A stretch of 64,000 nucleotides of DNA from CALDOK01 sp964481655 (lineage in GTDB: Bacteria > Myxococcota_A > UBA796 > JAFGLY01): contig CAYZVO010000001.1 of assembly GCA_964481655.1 (NCBI GenBank), positions 75,968-139,967 on the forward strand, written 5' to 3'. Shown here one piece after another: positions 1 to 7,843 of the stretch. The position numbers were made by a program, and so were the translations under genes. Numbering within the stretch: the first letter of the stretch is position 1; the number at the start of each line of letters is the position of its first letter. The notes beneath the pieces were generated by a model that had not been told where the DNA came from, ran no database searches, and saw only the letters and a program-made list of their open reading frames with translations.

Positions 1-224
1 GCTCCACCGGGTGGATGGCGCGCGCGGCCTCGACGTGACGCGTAGACAATCCGTACAAGCTCGAGCCCTCCTCCACGGCGAGAGGGTCGTTCGCACGTGC
101 GGGTGCCCTCCTGTCGGGCAGTCTGCCCGCCGGGTCGGTCGATCGTCAAGGAGCGCGGCGAGAGCCGGAGCGCCGGGAAATGCCCGAGAGCTTGCGCTCA
201 ACAGCTCCAGATCACCCCCGCGCC
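1..224. other. no gene recognised at the window's left edge
   Basis: I find no convincing coding region between the left edge and the sulfatase stop codon. Short open frames here have no recognisable domain and no ribosome binding site. The stretch may be the distal end of the unit to the left or an intergenic spacer. Confidence 0.4.
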
Positions 225-1595
225 CTAGTCCATATACCCCAGCACCTCCAGCTCCCGGATCAGCCCCTCATCCAGCGGCGCCAGCTCCCCGGCCCCCAGG
301 CTGCGGCCCAGCTTCAACTGCTGGGTGTGGGCCTGCCGGGCCTGGCGGTAGAGCTTGGCTGATCGCGGACGCTCGTCGGCCAGGACGTCCTGCTGTTCGT
401 GGGGGTCTGTGGGTCGGTGGTAGAGGGCCACGGCCTTGTTGACCGTCCAGTGAAGGACCCACTCGTCGGTGGTCCAGGCCCAGGTCTCGGGGATGGTGCG
501 GTGTCCGCCGCCGCCCTCGGCTTCGCGCTTGGGGGAGGTGCGGGCCAGCAGGCCCTGGCGTGAGCTCTGCTCGCCCAGCAGGTCGAGCCCGGTGGCCTGG
601 GTCCCCAGGCTGGCGCCGTCCTCGAGCTCCAGCAGCCCCAGCAGCGTGGGCACCAGGTCGGTGGCGGTGGCCAACGCGTCGCTGCGGCCGGGCTCGAGGC
701 CGGGGGCCCGGATCAGCAGGGGGGCGTGCAGCTGCTCGCCCCAGACCATGCCGTGGTGGGTGATGCCGTGTTGGCCCAGACCCTCGCCGTGGTCTCCGGC
801 GATCACCAGCACGGTGCGATCCCAGCGCCCAGCGGCCTTCAGGCTGTCGACGAGCCGGCCCAGCTGGGCGTCGGTCTCCCGCAGCTCGGCGTCGTAGCGA
901 GCCAGGGTGTCCAGGTCGTCCTCGCCCAGCCCGCGCTCGTGGGCCCAGGCCCGCAGGGTCTCGTCGGGCCGCCAGCGGACGCGGTCCAGCAGGGCGGGCT
1001 CCCAGGGGTGGTGGGGATCGTAGAGGTGGACCCAGAGCAGGTAGGGGGGCAGGGCCTGCTCCCCGAGCCAGCCGATGGCCAGATCCACGGTCTCGGCCCC
1101 CGTGCGCTCGAAGGTGCGGGGCTGCTTGTACGTGGCGAAGCCCTCGGCGATGCCCGTCTGGTGCTTGACCGGCGTGGCGCTGACGAAGGCGGCGCAGTCG
1201 TAGCCCCTGCTCCCCAGCCAGCCCGCGAGGGTCTCGACACCGGCCGGCGCCACGAAGCGCTCGCCGGAGAAGGCCATGTTCGCCACGATCCCGTGCTCGG
1301 TGGGTTCGAGGCCGGTGAACAGGCTGGTGTGCACGGGCAGGGTGGTGGCCACCGGCACGTGGAAGCGCTCGAAGAGCAGCGAGTCTGCGGCCAGGGCGTC
1401 CAGCACCGGCGTGGTCGGCCGCGGGTAGCCGTAGGCCCCGATGTGGTCGGCGCGGGTGGTGTCCAGGGTGACGATCACCACGTCGAGGGCGTCGCCCTCG
1501 CTGTGGTCGAAGCGGTGCAGCGGCCCGTCGATGGCGGGGCTGCACGCCGTGGCGACGAGCAGGGTGAGGGCGAGGCTGGTGGGGTGCGGGAGCAT
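225..1595 (-). CDS. sulfatase-fold lipoprotein hydrolase with a Thr at the catalytic position
   Basis: This encodes a 456-residue alkaline phosphatase-superfamily (sulfatase) enzyme exported as a lipoprotein. The chosen start gives a signal peptide ending in VATAC with lipidated Cys18; an upstream start would add 32 residues that do not fit a signal peptide. The metal-binding segment TLDTTRADH is at about residues 43-51 and a second site, AGDHGEG, lies near residue 300. The usual C/S-x-P-x-R activation motif is replaced by T85-L-P-V-H89, so there is no Cys or Ser to become formylglycine. In this superfamily Thr serves as nucleophile in phosphoglycerol and phosphoethanolamine transferases, so a phosphoryl or sulfuryl transferase or hydrolase role is inferred. 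The substrate is unknown. The gene is first on the left and ends just before the unassigned edge. Confidence 0.8.
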   Translation of the reverse strand: MLPHPTSLALTLLVATACSPAIDGPLHRFDHSEGDALDVVIVTLDTTRADHIGAYGYPRPTTPVLDALAADSLLFERFHVPVATTLPVHTSLFTGLEPTEHGIVANMAFSGERFVAPAGVETLAGWLGSRGYDCAAFVSATPVKHQTGIAEGFATYKQPRTFERTGAETVDLAIGWLGEQALPPYLLWVHLYDPHHPWEPALLDRVRWRPDETLRAWAHERGLGEDDLDTLARYDAELRETDAQLGRLVDSLKAAGRWDRTVLVIAGDHGEGLGQHGITHHGMVWGEQLHAPLLIRAPGLEPGRSDALATATDLVPTLLGLLELEDGASLGTQATGLDLLGEQSSRQGLLARTSPKREAEGGGGHRTIPETWAWTTDEWVLHWTVNKAVALYHRPTDPHEQQDVLADERPRSAKLYRQARQAHTQQLKLGRSLGAGELAPLDEGLIRELEVLGYMD

Positions 1596-1626
1596 GGGGG
1601 TGCCAGGGCACCTCTCTAATCGCCCG

Positions 1627-2766
1627 TCAGGTCTGGTCGCCCTCCCGCAGCGCCCGACGCTCCCTCCAGAACGGGGCGATGTGGGGCTCATCGACCTCGA
1701 CCGTCTCGCCCTGGATCGGCGCCAGCAGGGTCGCGCCCCGCTCTTCGGCCAGCTGCTGCAGCCGCACGATGGGCTGGTCCCAGTCGTGCAGCGCCAGGTC
1801 GAAGGTGCCGTGGTGGATGGGCAGCAGCGCGCCGCCGCCCACCTGCTCGAACAGCTCCATCGCGGCGTCGGGACCCAGGTGGATGCCGGCCCAGGACTCG
1901 TCCCAGGCGCCGATCTCCAGCATGGTCAGATCGAAGGGGCCGTAGCGCTCGGCGATGAGGTCGGCGGCCTCCAGGGGGCCGGTGTCGCCGCCGAACCAGG
2001 CGCGGTGCTGGGACCCGATCACCACCCAGGAGCCCCAGAGCGTGCGGTCCCGGTCCAGCACCCCTCGGCCGGAGAAGTGGTGGCTGGGGGTGCAGACCAG
2101 GCGCAGGTCGCCGACCGTGGTGGCCTCCCACCAGTCCAGCTCGGTGATCTGCCCCACCGGCACGCCCCAGCTCTCGAGGTGGGCGCCGACGCCCAGGGGG
2201 ACCAGGAAGCGCACGCCCCGCTCCCCCAGGGCCACCACGGTGCGGTGGTCGAGGTGGTCGTAGTGATCGTGGGAGATGAGCACGGCGTCGATGGCGGGCA
2301 GGGCCTCGAGGGGCAGCGGCGGCGCGTGGAAGCGCTCGGGGCCGGCCCAGCCCACCGGGGCGGCGCGCTCGGTCCAGACGGGATCGGTGAGCAGCAGGTG
2401 GCCGTCGATCTCGAGCAGCACCGTGCTGTGGCCGAGCCAGGTGGCCCGCAGGCGCTCGTTGTGGGGGGACAGGGTCTCGGGGTCGGGCTGCGCGATGGGG
2501 ATCTCGATCTTCGGGCGGGCCTCCCGGTGATCGGTGACCCAGCGCACGCCGGTGCCGAGCATCGAGGTGCCGTCGGGGGACATGGGGCGGTCCACCAGGT
2601 TCTTGGCCTTGCCACCCTCGAAGTTCGGGGAGGCCTGGATGCGCGCGAGGCGGTCCCCGCCCGGCGTGGCACCCAGGGCGGGCAGCCCCAGGGCGGCCCA
2701 GGCGAAGCCGACCCCGCCCACGGCGGCGGCTCCGGCGGCGACGGCGAGCTTCTTGCGGCTGGACAT
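1627..2766 (-). CDS. metallo-beta-lactamase-fold hydrolase (NAPE-PLD/UlaG-like)
   Basis: A 379-residue metal-dependent hydrolase. The N-terminus MSSRKKLAVAAGAAAVGG looks like a signal anchor. The core carries the family order: ATWLGHSTVLLEIDG, then TDPVW, then the metal motif SHDHYDHLD, then HFSGRG and WFGGDTG, and a C-terminal HHGTFDLALHDW. This pattern matches the N-acylphosphatidylethanolamine phospholipase D-like subgroup of the beta-lactamase superfamily. The start at 2766 is preferred because it begins the signal anchor and lies 8 nt after the stop of the upstream dehydrogenase. It is probably co-transcribed with that dehydrogenase under control of the divergent TetR regulator. Acting on an N-acyl lipid or similar amide/phosphodiester is an inference from the family. 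Confidence 0.8.
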   Translation of the reverse strand: MSSRKKLAVAAGAAAVGGVGFAWAALGLPALGATPGGDRLARIQASPNFEGGKAKNLVDRPMSPDGTSMLGTGVRWVTDHREARPKIEIPIAQPDPETLSPHNERLRATWLGHSTVLLEIDGHLLLTDPVWTERAAPVGWAGPERFHAPPLPLEALPAIDAVLISHDHYDHLDHRTVVALGERGVRFLVPLGVGAHLESWGVPVGQITELDWWEATTVGDLRLVCTPSHHFSGRGVLDRDRTLWGSWVVIGSQHRAWFGGDTGPLEAADLIAERYGPFDLTMLEIGAWDESWAGIHLGPDAAMELFEQVGGGALLPIHHGTFDLALHDWDQPIVRLQQLAEERGATLLAPIQGETVEVDEPHIAPFWRERRALREGDQT

Positions 2767-2774
2767 GGTGGACC

Positions 2775-3671
2775 TCAGGCGTGCTGGGACAGGTACTTCA
2801 CACCGGTGAGCTCTTCGGACAGGGTCCAGAGCCGCAGGGCCACCGCCTCGTCCTTGGCGGCGTCGCTGGTGGCGACCTTGGTCGGCGGGCCCTTGATCTC
2901 GAACAGGCCGCCGGGACCGAAGTAGTCGCCGGCCTCGGCGTCGGGGTCGGTGGCGGCGCGGAGGGTGGGGAGGGCGCCGTCGGGGGGGCGCTGGGCGAAC
3001 AGGCTGTTGCCGATGCGCATCATCGCCGAGCCGCCCTGCAGGTTGGTGGCGGTCCAGCCCGGGTGGGCCGAGGTGGCCACCACCCCGGAGCCGTTGGCGC
3101 GCCGGTTCAGCTCGGTGGTGAACAGCAGGTTGGCCAGCTTGCTCTGCCCGTAGGCGGCCCATGGGCGGTAGCGGTCTTCGCTCTGCAGGTCCTCGAAGTC
3201 GATGGTGCCGAACTTGTGGGCCATGGAGCTGACGTTGACCACCCGGGGGCTGTCCGCCGCCTCGAGCAGGGGCAGCAGCAGGCCGGTCAGGGCGAAGTGG
3301 CCCAGGTGGTTGGTGCCCAGCTGGGTCTCGAAGCCGTCGGCGGTCAGCCCCTTGGGGGGCACCATCACGCCCGCGTTGTTGATGAGCAGGTCAAGGTGAT
3401 CGTAGCGGTCGGCCACGGCGGCGGCGAAGGCGCGGATGGAGCCAAGGCTGCCCAGGTCGAGGGACATGAGCACGACCTTGGCCTCCGGCTGGTCGTCGAG
3501 GAGCGCCTCGAGCGCGACCTGGCCCTTCTCCGGGTTGCGGCAGGCCATGACCACGGTGGCGCCGCGGGCGGCCAGGGACTTGGCGGTCTCGTAGCCGATG
3601 CCGCTGTTCGCTCCGGTCACGATGGCGATCTTGTCGGTCTGATCGGGGATGTCGGTGTGGGTCCAGCTCAT
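2775..3671 (-). CDS. short-chain dehydrogenase/reductase
   Basis: A 298-residue NAD(P)-dependent oxidoreductase of the SDR superfamily, resembling the retinol dehydrogenase/WWOX type. The cofactor motif TGANSGIG is near residue 20, NNAGVM near residue 95, and the catalytic Tyr-x3-Lys is YGQSK near residue 175. No signal peptide is seen, so it should be cytosolic. It starts 27 nt from a 15-bp palindrome and is transcribed away from the TetR gene, which makes it a likely target of that repressor. The metal-dependent hydrolase follows in the same direction. The pair looks like an inducible module for metabolising a hydrophobic compound, but the substrate cannot be read from sequence. Confidence 0.88.
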   Translation of the reverse strand: MSWTHTDIPDQTDKIAIVTGANSGIGYETAKSLAARGATVVMACRNPEKGQVALEALLDDQPEAKVVLMSLDLGSLGSIRAFAAAVADRYDHLDLLINNAGVMVPPKGLTADGFETQLGTNHLGHFALTGLLLPLLEAADSPRVVNVSSMAHKFGTIDFEDLQSEDRYRPWAAYGQSKLANLLFTTELNRRANGSGVVATSAHPGWTATNLQGGSAMMRIGNSLFAQRPPDGALPTLRAATDPDAEAGDYFGPGGLFEIKGPPTKVATSDAAKDEAVALRLWTLSEELTGVKYLSQHA

Positions 3672-3697
3672 GGTTCACCTCGGGTCGAGGGGTTTAG

Positions 3698-3712
3698 GTG
3701 ACTAACGTTCAC
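3698..3712. promoter_or_regulatory. candidate TetR operator, dehydrogenase side
   Basis: The 15-bp sequence GTGACTAACGTTCAC is an imperfect palindrome (GTGA...TTCAC arms) 27 nt upstream of the dehydrogenase start. It matches the second palindrome at 3776 in both arms, so the two are probably bound by the divergently encoded TetR-family protein. Confidence 0.65.
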
Positions 3713-3775
3713 TTAACTACGCGCAGCAGTTCAGGGCGTCAAGTGGTTTCTTCGTCCTGGCAGGTCCCTGTTTGG

Positions 3776-3790
3776 GTGAATACGATTCAC
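3776..3790. promoter_or_regulatory. candidate TetR operator, regulator side
   Basis: GTGAATACGATTCAC is a perfect inverted repeat with 6-bp arms and a 3-bp centre, 19 nt before the TetR gene start. Together with the copy at 3698 it suggests one repressor that controls both itself and the divergent dehydrogenase/hydrolase genes. Confidence 0.7.
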
Positions 3791-3808
3791 TTGTCATCAG
3801 GAGGCCCC

Positions 3809-4474
3809 ATGTCCGACACCTGTTCGTTCCTGCGCGCCCGCCGTCCCGAGCAGAAGGCACAGCGTCGCGCGGCCCTGCTGCAGGCCGCGGGCGAGCTGGT
3901 GGACGAGCTGGGGCCGATGGGCGTGAGCGTGGGCGCCATCGCCAAGCGGGTGAAGCTGTCCAAGGGCAACCTCTACCGCTACTTCTCCAGTCGGGAGGCC
4001 ATCCTGCTCGAGCTGCTGCACGACAGCTGGGTCGAGTGGGTCGATGCGGTGGAGCGTGAGCTCGCCCCCCTCGCTGGCTGTGATGATCCGGCGGCGGTGG
4101 CCGCTGTCCTCGCGCGGACCGCGGTCGAACGGCCCCGCGCCTGCAGGCTGCTGGCGGTGATGACCACGGTCCTCGAGCAGAACGTCACCGCCGAGGTGAT
4201 CCTGGACTTCAAGCTGCGCAGCGTCGGGCTCTTCATCCGCCTGGGCAACGCGCTGTTCGTCTCGCTGCCGGGCCTGGGCATCGACGGCGCCCGTGGCTTC
4301 CTGACCTCCTACATGGCGCTGCTCGCGGGGCTGTGGCCCATGACCAACCCTCCGCCGGTGGTCGCCGAGGTCCTGGAACGTCCCGAGCTCCAGGGCTTCC
4401 AGCACGACTTCGCCGCCAGCCTCGAGCGGGGCACCCATGCGCTCTTGGTCGGGATGACGACCAGGAGCCCATAG
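3809..4474 (+). CDS. TetR/AcrR-family transcriptional regulator
   Basis: A 221-residue one-component regulator. The N-terminal helix-turn-helix covers about residues 18-62, including ALLQAAGELVDELG, VSVGAIAKRVKLSKGNLYRYF and SSREAILLELL, the standard TetR_N pattern. The C-terminal half is helical and poorly conserved, as expected for a ligand-binding domain. The ATG at 3809 is chosen because AGGAGG lies 5 nt upstream; an in-frame upstream start would translate through the operator region. The gene is divergent from the dehydrogenase, and the shared intergenic region holds two GTGAA-type palindromes. The normal role would be repression relieved by a small hydrophobic ligand; the ligand is unknown. 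Confidence 0.9.
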   Translation: MSDTCSFLRARRPEQKAQRRAALLQAAGELVDELGPMGVSVGAIAKRVKLSKGNLYRYFSSREAILLELLHDSWVEWVDAVERELAPLAGCDDPAAVAAVLARTAVERPRACRLLAVMTTVLEQNVTAEVILDFKLRSVGLFIRLGNALFVSLPGLGIDGARGFLTSYMALLAGLWPMTNPPPVVAEVLERPELQGFQHDFAASLERGTHALLVGMTTRSP

Positions 4475-4529
4475 TCTCGCTCCTGCCGGCCGCCGCGGTG
4501 TTAGCGGAGGCTCTCCCGACGGAGGTCCC

Positions 4530-5021
4530 ATGCGTCTCACCGCCCCTCTCGTGTATTCACTGCTGTTGGTCATCGGTTGCGGCGAGCCCGACACCAAGGA
4601 CTCGGACACCGGGGCCGCCGCGGTCTCCCGCGACGGCGACTACACCGGCACCATGGCCCTGGCCATGTCCGGCGGCGGGGGCGAGGGCGACTGCGAGGTC
4701 GAGCTGACCCTCGGTGTGCTCGAGGGCGGTGAGCCGGCGGTGAGCGGCGGCAGCTGCTGCGCCGTCCAGGGCTTGAGCTCCCACGGCGACGTGGACATCT
4801 GCCTGCAGTTCGCGGGCAGCATCGACGCCGACGGCGCCATCACCGGCTTCCTGATCGCCACCGAGCAGGGGTCGGACTCCGAGCCCAATGGCAGCTGGGA
4901 GGGTTCCGTCTCCGACGCCGGTTCGCTGCAGGCGACGGGCGACGGCGAGATGCCCCACGAGATCGGCTCCACCAGCTTCACCCTCGACTACTCCATCACC
5001 GTCGCGCTCGATCGAGAGTAG
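4530..5021 (+). CDS. putative lipoprotein, unknown function
   Basis: A 163-residue predicted lipoprotein. The signal peptide ends with the lipobox LVIGC (Cys17), followed by a short Asp/Thr tether (DTKDSDTG). The mature part, beginning YTGTMALAMSG, reads like a compact beta-sandwich with a GGSCCAVQG loop. I recognise no family. It lies 55 nt after the TetR gene and ends 6 nt before the histidine kinase, so it may be co-transcribed with the kinase. An envelope location is well supported; any sensing role with the kinase is speculation. Confidence 0.7.
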   Translation: MRLTAPLVYSLLLVIGCGEPDTKDSDTGAAAVSRDGDYTGTMALAMSGGGGEGDCEVELTLGVLEGGEPAVSGGSCCAVQGLSSHGDVDICLQFAGSIDADGAITGFLIATEQGSDSEPNGSWEGSVSDAGSLQATGDGEMPHEIGSTSFTLDYSITVALDRE

Positions 5022-5027
5022 GCGCGC

Positions 5028-6134
5028 ATGAGCTCCCACGACGTGCGGGCAGCTCGGCGGGCGCTGCGGGAGTCCGAGCGGGCCCACTCCACCCTGCTGG
5101 CCAACCTCCCCGGCGTCGCCTATCGCTGCCTCAACCAGCCGGGCTGGCCCATGCAGTTCCTGAGCCAGGGCTGCCTCGAGGTCACCGGCTACACCCCCGA
5201 GGCGCTGATGATCGGGGGCGAGAAGGACTTCGGCGACATCCTCCACCCCGAGGATCGCGCGCGGGTCTGGGACGAGGTCCAGCAGGCCATCAACGCCGGC
5301 CAGCCCTTCACACTCCAGTACCGCATCCACACCGCCGACGGCGGGGAACGGGTGGTCTGGGAGCGCGGCCGCGCGGTGTACGACGAGCTGGATCGACTGG
5401 TCTCCCTCGAGGGCTTCATCCAGGACATCACCGAGCGCGTGGAGCTCGAGGCCCGGATGCTCGAGGCCCAGAAGCTCGAGGCCGTCGGGCAGCTGGCCGG
5501 GGGCGTGGTCCACGACATCAACAACATGCTGATGGTGATCCGCGCGTTCATGGATGCGGCCCCATCGCCTGGCGAAGGAGCCACCCACGAGTGGCGCGAG
5601 CCAGCCCTGCAGGCGGTCGATCGGGGCACCGCGCTGACCCGCCAGCTGCTCACCATCGCCCGCCAGCAGCCCAGTGAGCGCAGCGAGCTGGAGCTCGGCG
5701 CCCTGATCGACGGCTTCGTCGCGCTCGTCGGCCCGTTGTTGGGCAAGGCTGTGCAGCTGGAGCTGGTGCGTGCCCCGGAGCCGCTGTGGGTCCAGGGCGA
5801 CCGGATCCAGCTCGAGCAGGTGCTGATGAACCTGGCCATCAACGCCCGGGACGCCATGCCCGACGGCGGTCGCCTGGTGATCCGCGCCCGCGCCGACGCC
5901 GAGGCGGCGCTGGCCATCGTCGAGGTGGAGGACGACGGCGCGGGCATCGATCCGGCGCTGCAGGACCGGGTGTTCACGCCCTACTTCACGACCAAGGCGC
6001 CCGAGCGCGGGACCGGCCTGGGGCTGTTCACGGTGAAGAGCATCGTGCAGCAGCACGGGGGCGTGGTCGATCTGGTCTCCGCGCCGGGTCGCGGCTGCTG
6101 CTTCTCCATCCAGCTGCCGATGGTGCGTCGCTAG
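5028..6134 (+). CDS. PAS-domain sensor histidine kinase, soluble
   Basis: A 368-residue cytosolic histidine kinase without membrane segments. A PAS domain of the PAS_3 type fills about residues 20-140 (LLANLPGVAYR ... GFIQDITERVELE). The dimerisation/phosphoacceptor segment follows, with LAGGVVHDINNML and His162 as the predicted phosphorylation site. The ATPase domain covers about 215-367, with N box NLAINARDAM, G1 DDGAGID and G2 GTGLGLF. It lacks a receiver domain and no response regulator is adjacent, so it is an orphan kinase in this window. The kinase-like protein at 16367 has a phosphoacceptor-like segment and a receiver but no ATPase domain, making it a conceivable partner. Confidence 0.9.
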   Translation: MSSHDVRAARRALRESERAHSTLLANLPGVAYRCLNQPGWPMQFLSQGCLEVTGYTPEALMIGGEKDFGDILHPEDRARVWDEVQQAINAGQPFTLQYRIHTADGGERVVWERGRAVYDELDRLVSLEGFIQDITERVELEARMLEAQKLEAVGQLAGGVVHDINNMLMVIRAFMDAAPSPGEGATHEWREPALQAVDRGTALTRQLLTIARQQPSERSELELGALIDGFVALVGPLLGKAVQLELVRAPEPLWVQGDRIQLEQVLMNLAINARDAMPDGGRLVIRARADAEAALAIVEVEDDGAGIDPALQDRVFTPYFTTKAPERGTGLGLFTVKSIVQQHGGVVDLVSAPGRGCCFSIQLPMVRR

Positions 6135-6196
6135 GCTGGCTCCCGGCCCCGCCCCGGGGTTAGGCCCACGCCCTTCCCTCATCCCTGGAGGAACCC

Positions 6197-7261
6197 GTGG
6201 AGTTCTGGAACACCATGGTCTTCGAGAACGAGGCCTGGCGCTGGCTGGCCTACCTGGGCATCACCATCCTGGCGCTGATGCTCTCGCGCGTGATCTTCTA
6301 CTTCCTGCGACGCATCGTGCAGGCGTTCACCAAGAAGACCGAGACCCAGGTCGACGACCTGGTCCTCGACGCGGTGGAGCGGCCCACCATCCTGGCCCTG
6401 GTGGCCTCGTCCCTGTACTTCGGGCTGTTCCTCATCCGGCACGGCGAGGGCTTCCTGGCCACCACGCCCCTGGTGCTGGGCATCTACGGCTTCGTGGTCA
6501 CCGTCCTGGTCACCTACGTGCTGGCCCGCCTGTACGGCGAGCTGCTCGAGTACTACCTGCGGCCCATCGTCGAGAAGACCGAGACCAAGCTCGACGATCA
6601 GCTCCTGCCCATCGGCGTCAAGGGCGGCCGCCTGGCCATCTGGGCCGTGGGCCTGATGATCGCGTTCTCGAACGCCGGGGTCGACGTCAACTCCCTGATC
6701 GCCGGCCTCGGCATCGGCGGCCTGGCCTTCGCCATGGCGGCCAAGGACACGGTGGCCAACGTCTTCGGCGGCGCCAGCATCTTCGCGGACAAGCCCTTCC
6801 AGATCGGCGACGTCATCACCGTCGGCGGCTCCACCGGCACCGTCGAGGAGATCGGCGTGCGCACCACCCGCATCCGCACCTACGACGACACCATCTTCAT
6901 CCTGCCCAACGCCCAGGTGGCCGACAGCCCCCTCGAGAACGTCAGCGCGCGGCGCAAGCGCAAGCGGGTGATGTCCATCGGCCTGACCTACGACCACAGC
7001 CACACCCAGATGGTGCGGGCCAAGGAGCTGCTGGGGGAGATCCTCGCGGAGACCGAGGGCCTCGAGCCCGAGCCCGCCATCCGCTTCGACGACTTCGGCG
7101 ACTCGGCCCTGCTGCTCACCGTGATCTTCTGGGTCAGCGATCCCGGCGACTACTTCGCCAGGGTCGACGAGGTGAACATGAAGGTGCTCGAGCGCTTCGG
7201 GGCCGAAGGCTTCGACATGGCGTTCCCCAGTCAGACGGTCTACGTCAAGGGTGACGCCTAG
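6197..7261 (+). CDS. MscS-family mechanosensitive ion channel
   Basis: A 354-residue inner-membrane channel. The start is GTG at 6197, with GGAGGAA a few bases upstream. Hydrophobic helices lie at about residues 14-36, 65-85 and 95-115. The pore helix and following segment read SLIAGLGIGGLAFAMAAKDT and continue into the Gly/Ala-rich MscS signature, then the beta domain (KPFQIGDVITVGGSTGTVEEIG) and FILPNAQVADS. The C-terminal vestibule domain is complete. Proteins of this family release solutes upon hypo-osmotic shock. It precedes a small unknown gene by 12 nt, so the two are likely one operon. A second MscS homologue lies at 49147. Confidence 0.92.
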   Translation: MEFWNTMVFENEAWRWLAYLGITILALMLSRVIFYFLRRIVQAFTKKTETQVDDLVLDAVERPTILALVASSLYFGLFLIRHGEGFLATTPLVLGIYGFVVTVLVTYVLARLYGELLEYYLRPIVEKTETKLDDQLLPIGVKGGRLAIWAVGLMIAFSNAGVDVNSLIAGLGIGGLAFAMAAKDTVANVFGGASIFADKPFQIGDVITVGGSTGTVEEIGVRTTRIRTYDDTIFILPNAQVADSPLENVSARRKRKRVMSIGLTYDHSHTQMVRAKELLGEILAETEGLEPEPAIRFDDFGDSALLLTVIFWVSDPGDYFARVDEVNMKVLERFGAEGFDMAFPSQTVYVKGDA

Positions 7262-7273
7262 CCCAGGACGCCC

Positions 7274-7786
7274 ATGCCCCTCTCCAAGGCCCTCGACGAA
7301 GCCCTCGACGCCCACCTCGAGCGCGCCCAGGCCGCCCGCGACGCTGGCGAGCCCGACCCGGGTCCTCCGGGACAGATCGAGATCGAGGCCGGCGGGGTGA
7401 CCCTCGAGGCCGATGTGGTCGACTGCGAGCGCATCGGCGCGACCGTGGATCGGCTGCGGGTGAGCCGTGACGAGCCGGGCGACGTGGCGGCCCAGGCCGG
7501 CGCCATCGCCGGCCGCATGCACGGGCTGGGCGAGCGGGTCGAGCCCGTCGAGCTGGCCCCCGAGCTGGGCGGTGGGGTGCTGCGCACCGCGCCGGACGAC
7601 ATGGTCGAGGGTCGCTTCTTCGAGATCGGCATCAGCGACGACGGCCGCCAGGCCGAGCTCGAGCGCTACCAGGTCGGCGAAGACGGTGAGCGCAGCCGCG
7701 AGCCCTTCACCGTCACCCGCCGCAGCCTCGGCCGGGTGGTCGATGGGCTGGCCGAGGGGTTGGAGGCACAGGGCGACGAGTCCTGA
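7274..7786 (+). CDS. conserved-looking hypothetical protein downstream of MscS
   Basis: A 170-residue soluble protein of unknown function. It has no signal peptide or membrane helix. The first 30 residues are helical and charged; the rest, including GGVTLEADVVDCERIG and VEGRFFEIGISDDGRQAELERYQV, looks like an alpha/beta fold. I do not recognise a family. It starts 12 nt after the MscS stop codon and is probably co-transcribed, so a role linked to the channel or to envelope stress is possible, but that rests only on position. Confidence 0.65.
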   Translation: MPLSKALDEALDAHLERAQAARDAGEPDPGPPGQIEIEAGGVTLEADVVDCERIGATVDRLRVSRDEPGDVAAQAGAIAGRMHGLGERVEPVELAPELGGGVLRTAPDDMVEGRFFEIGISDDGRQAELERYQVGEDGERSREPFTVTRRSLGRVVDGLAEGLEAQGDES

Positions 7787-7843
7787 CCCATCCCTGGCAG
7801 CGCCCGCGGCGGGTGCGAGGTACAGCGAGCATGGAGGCCCTCC

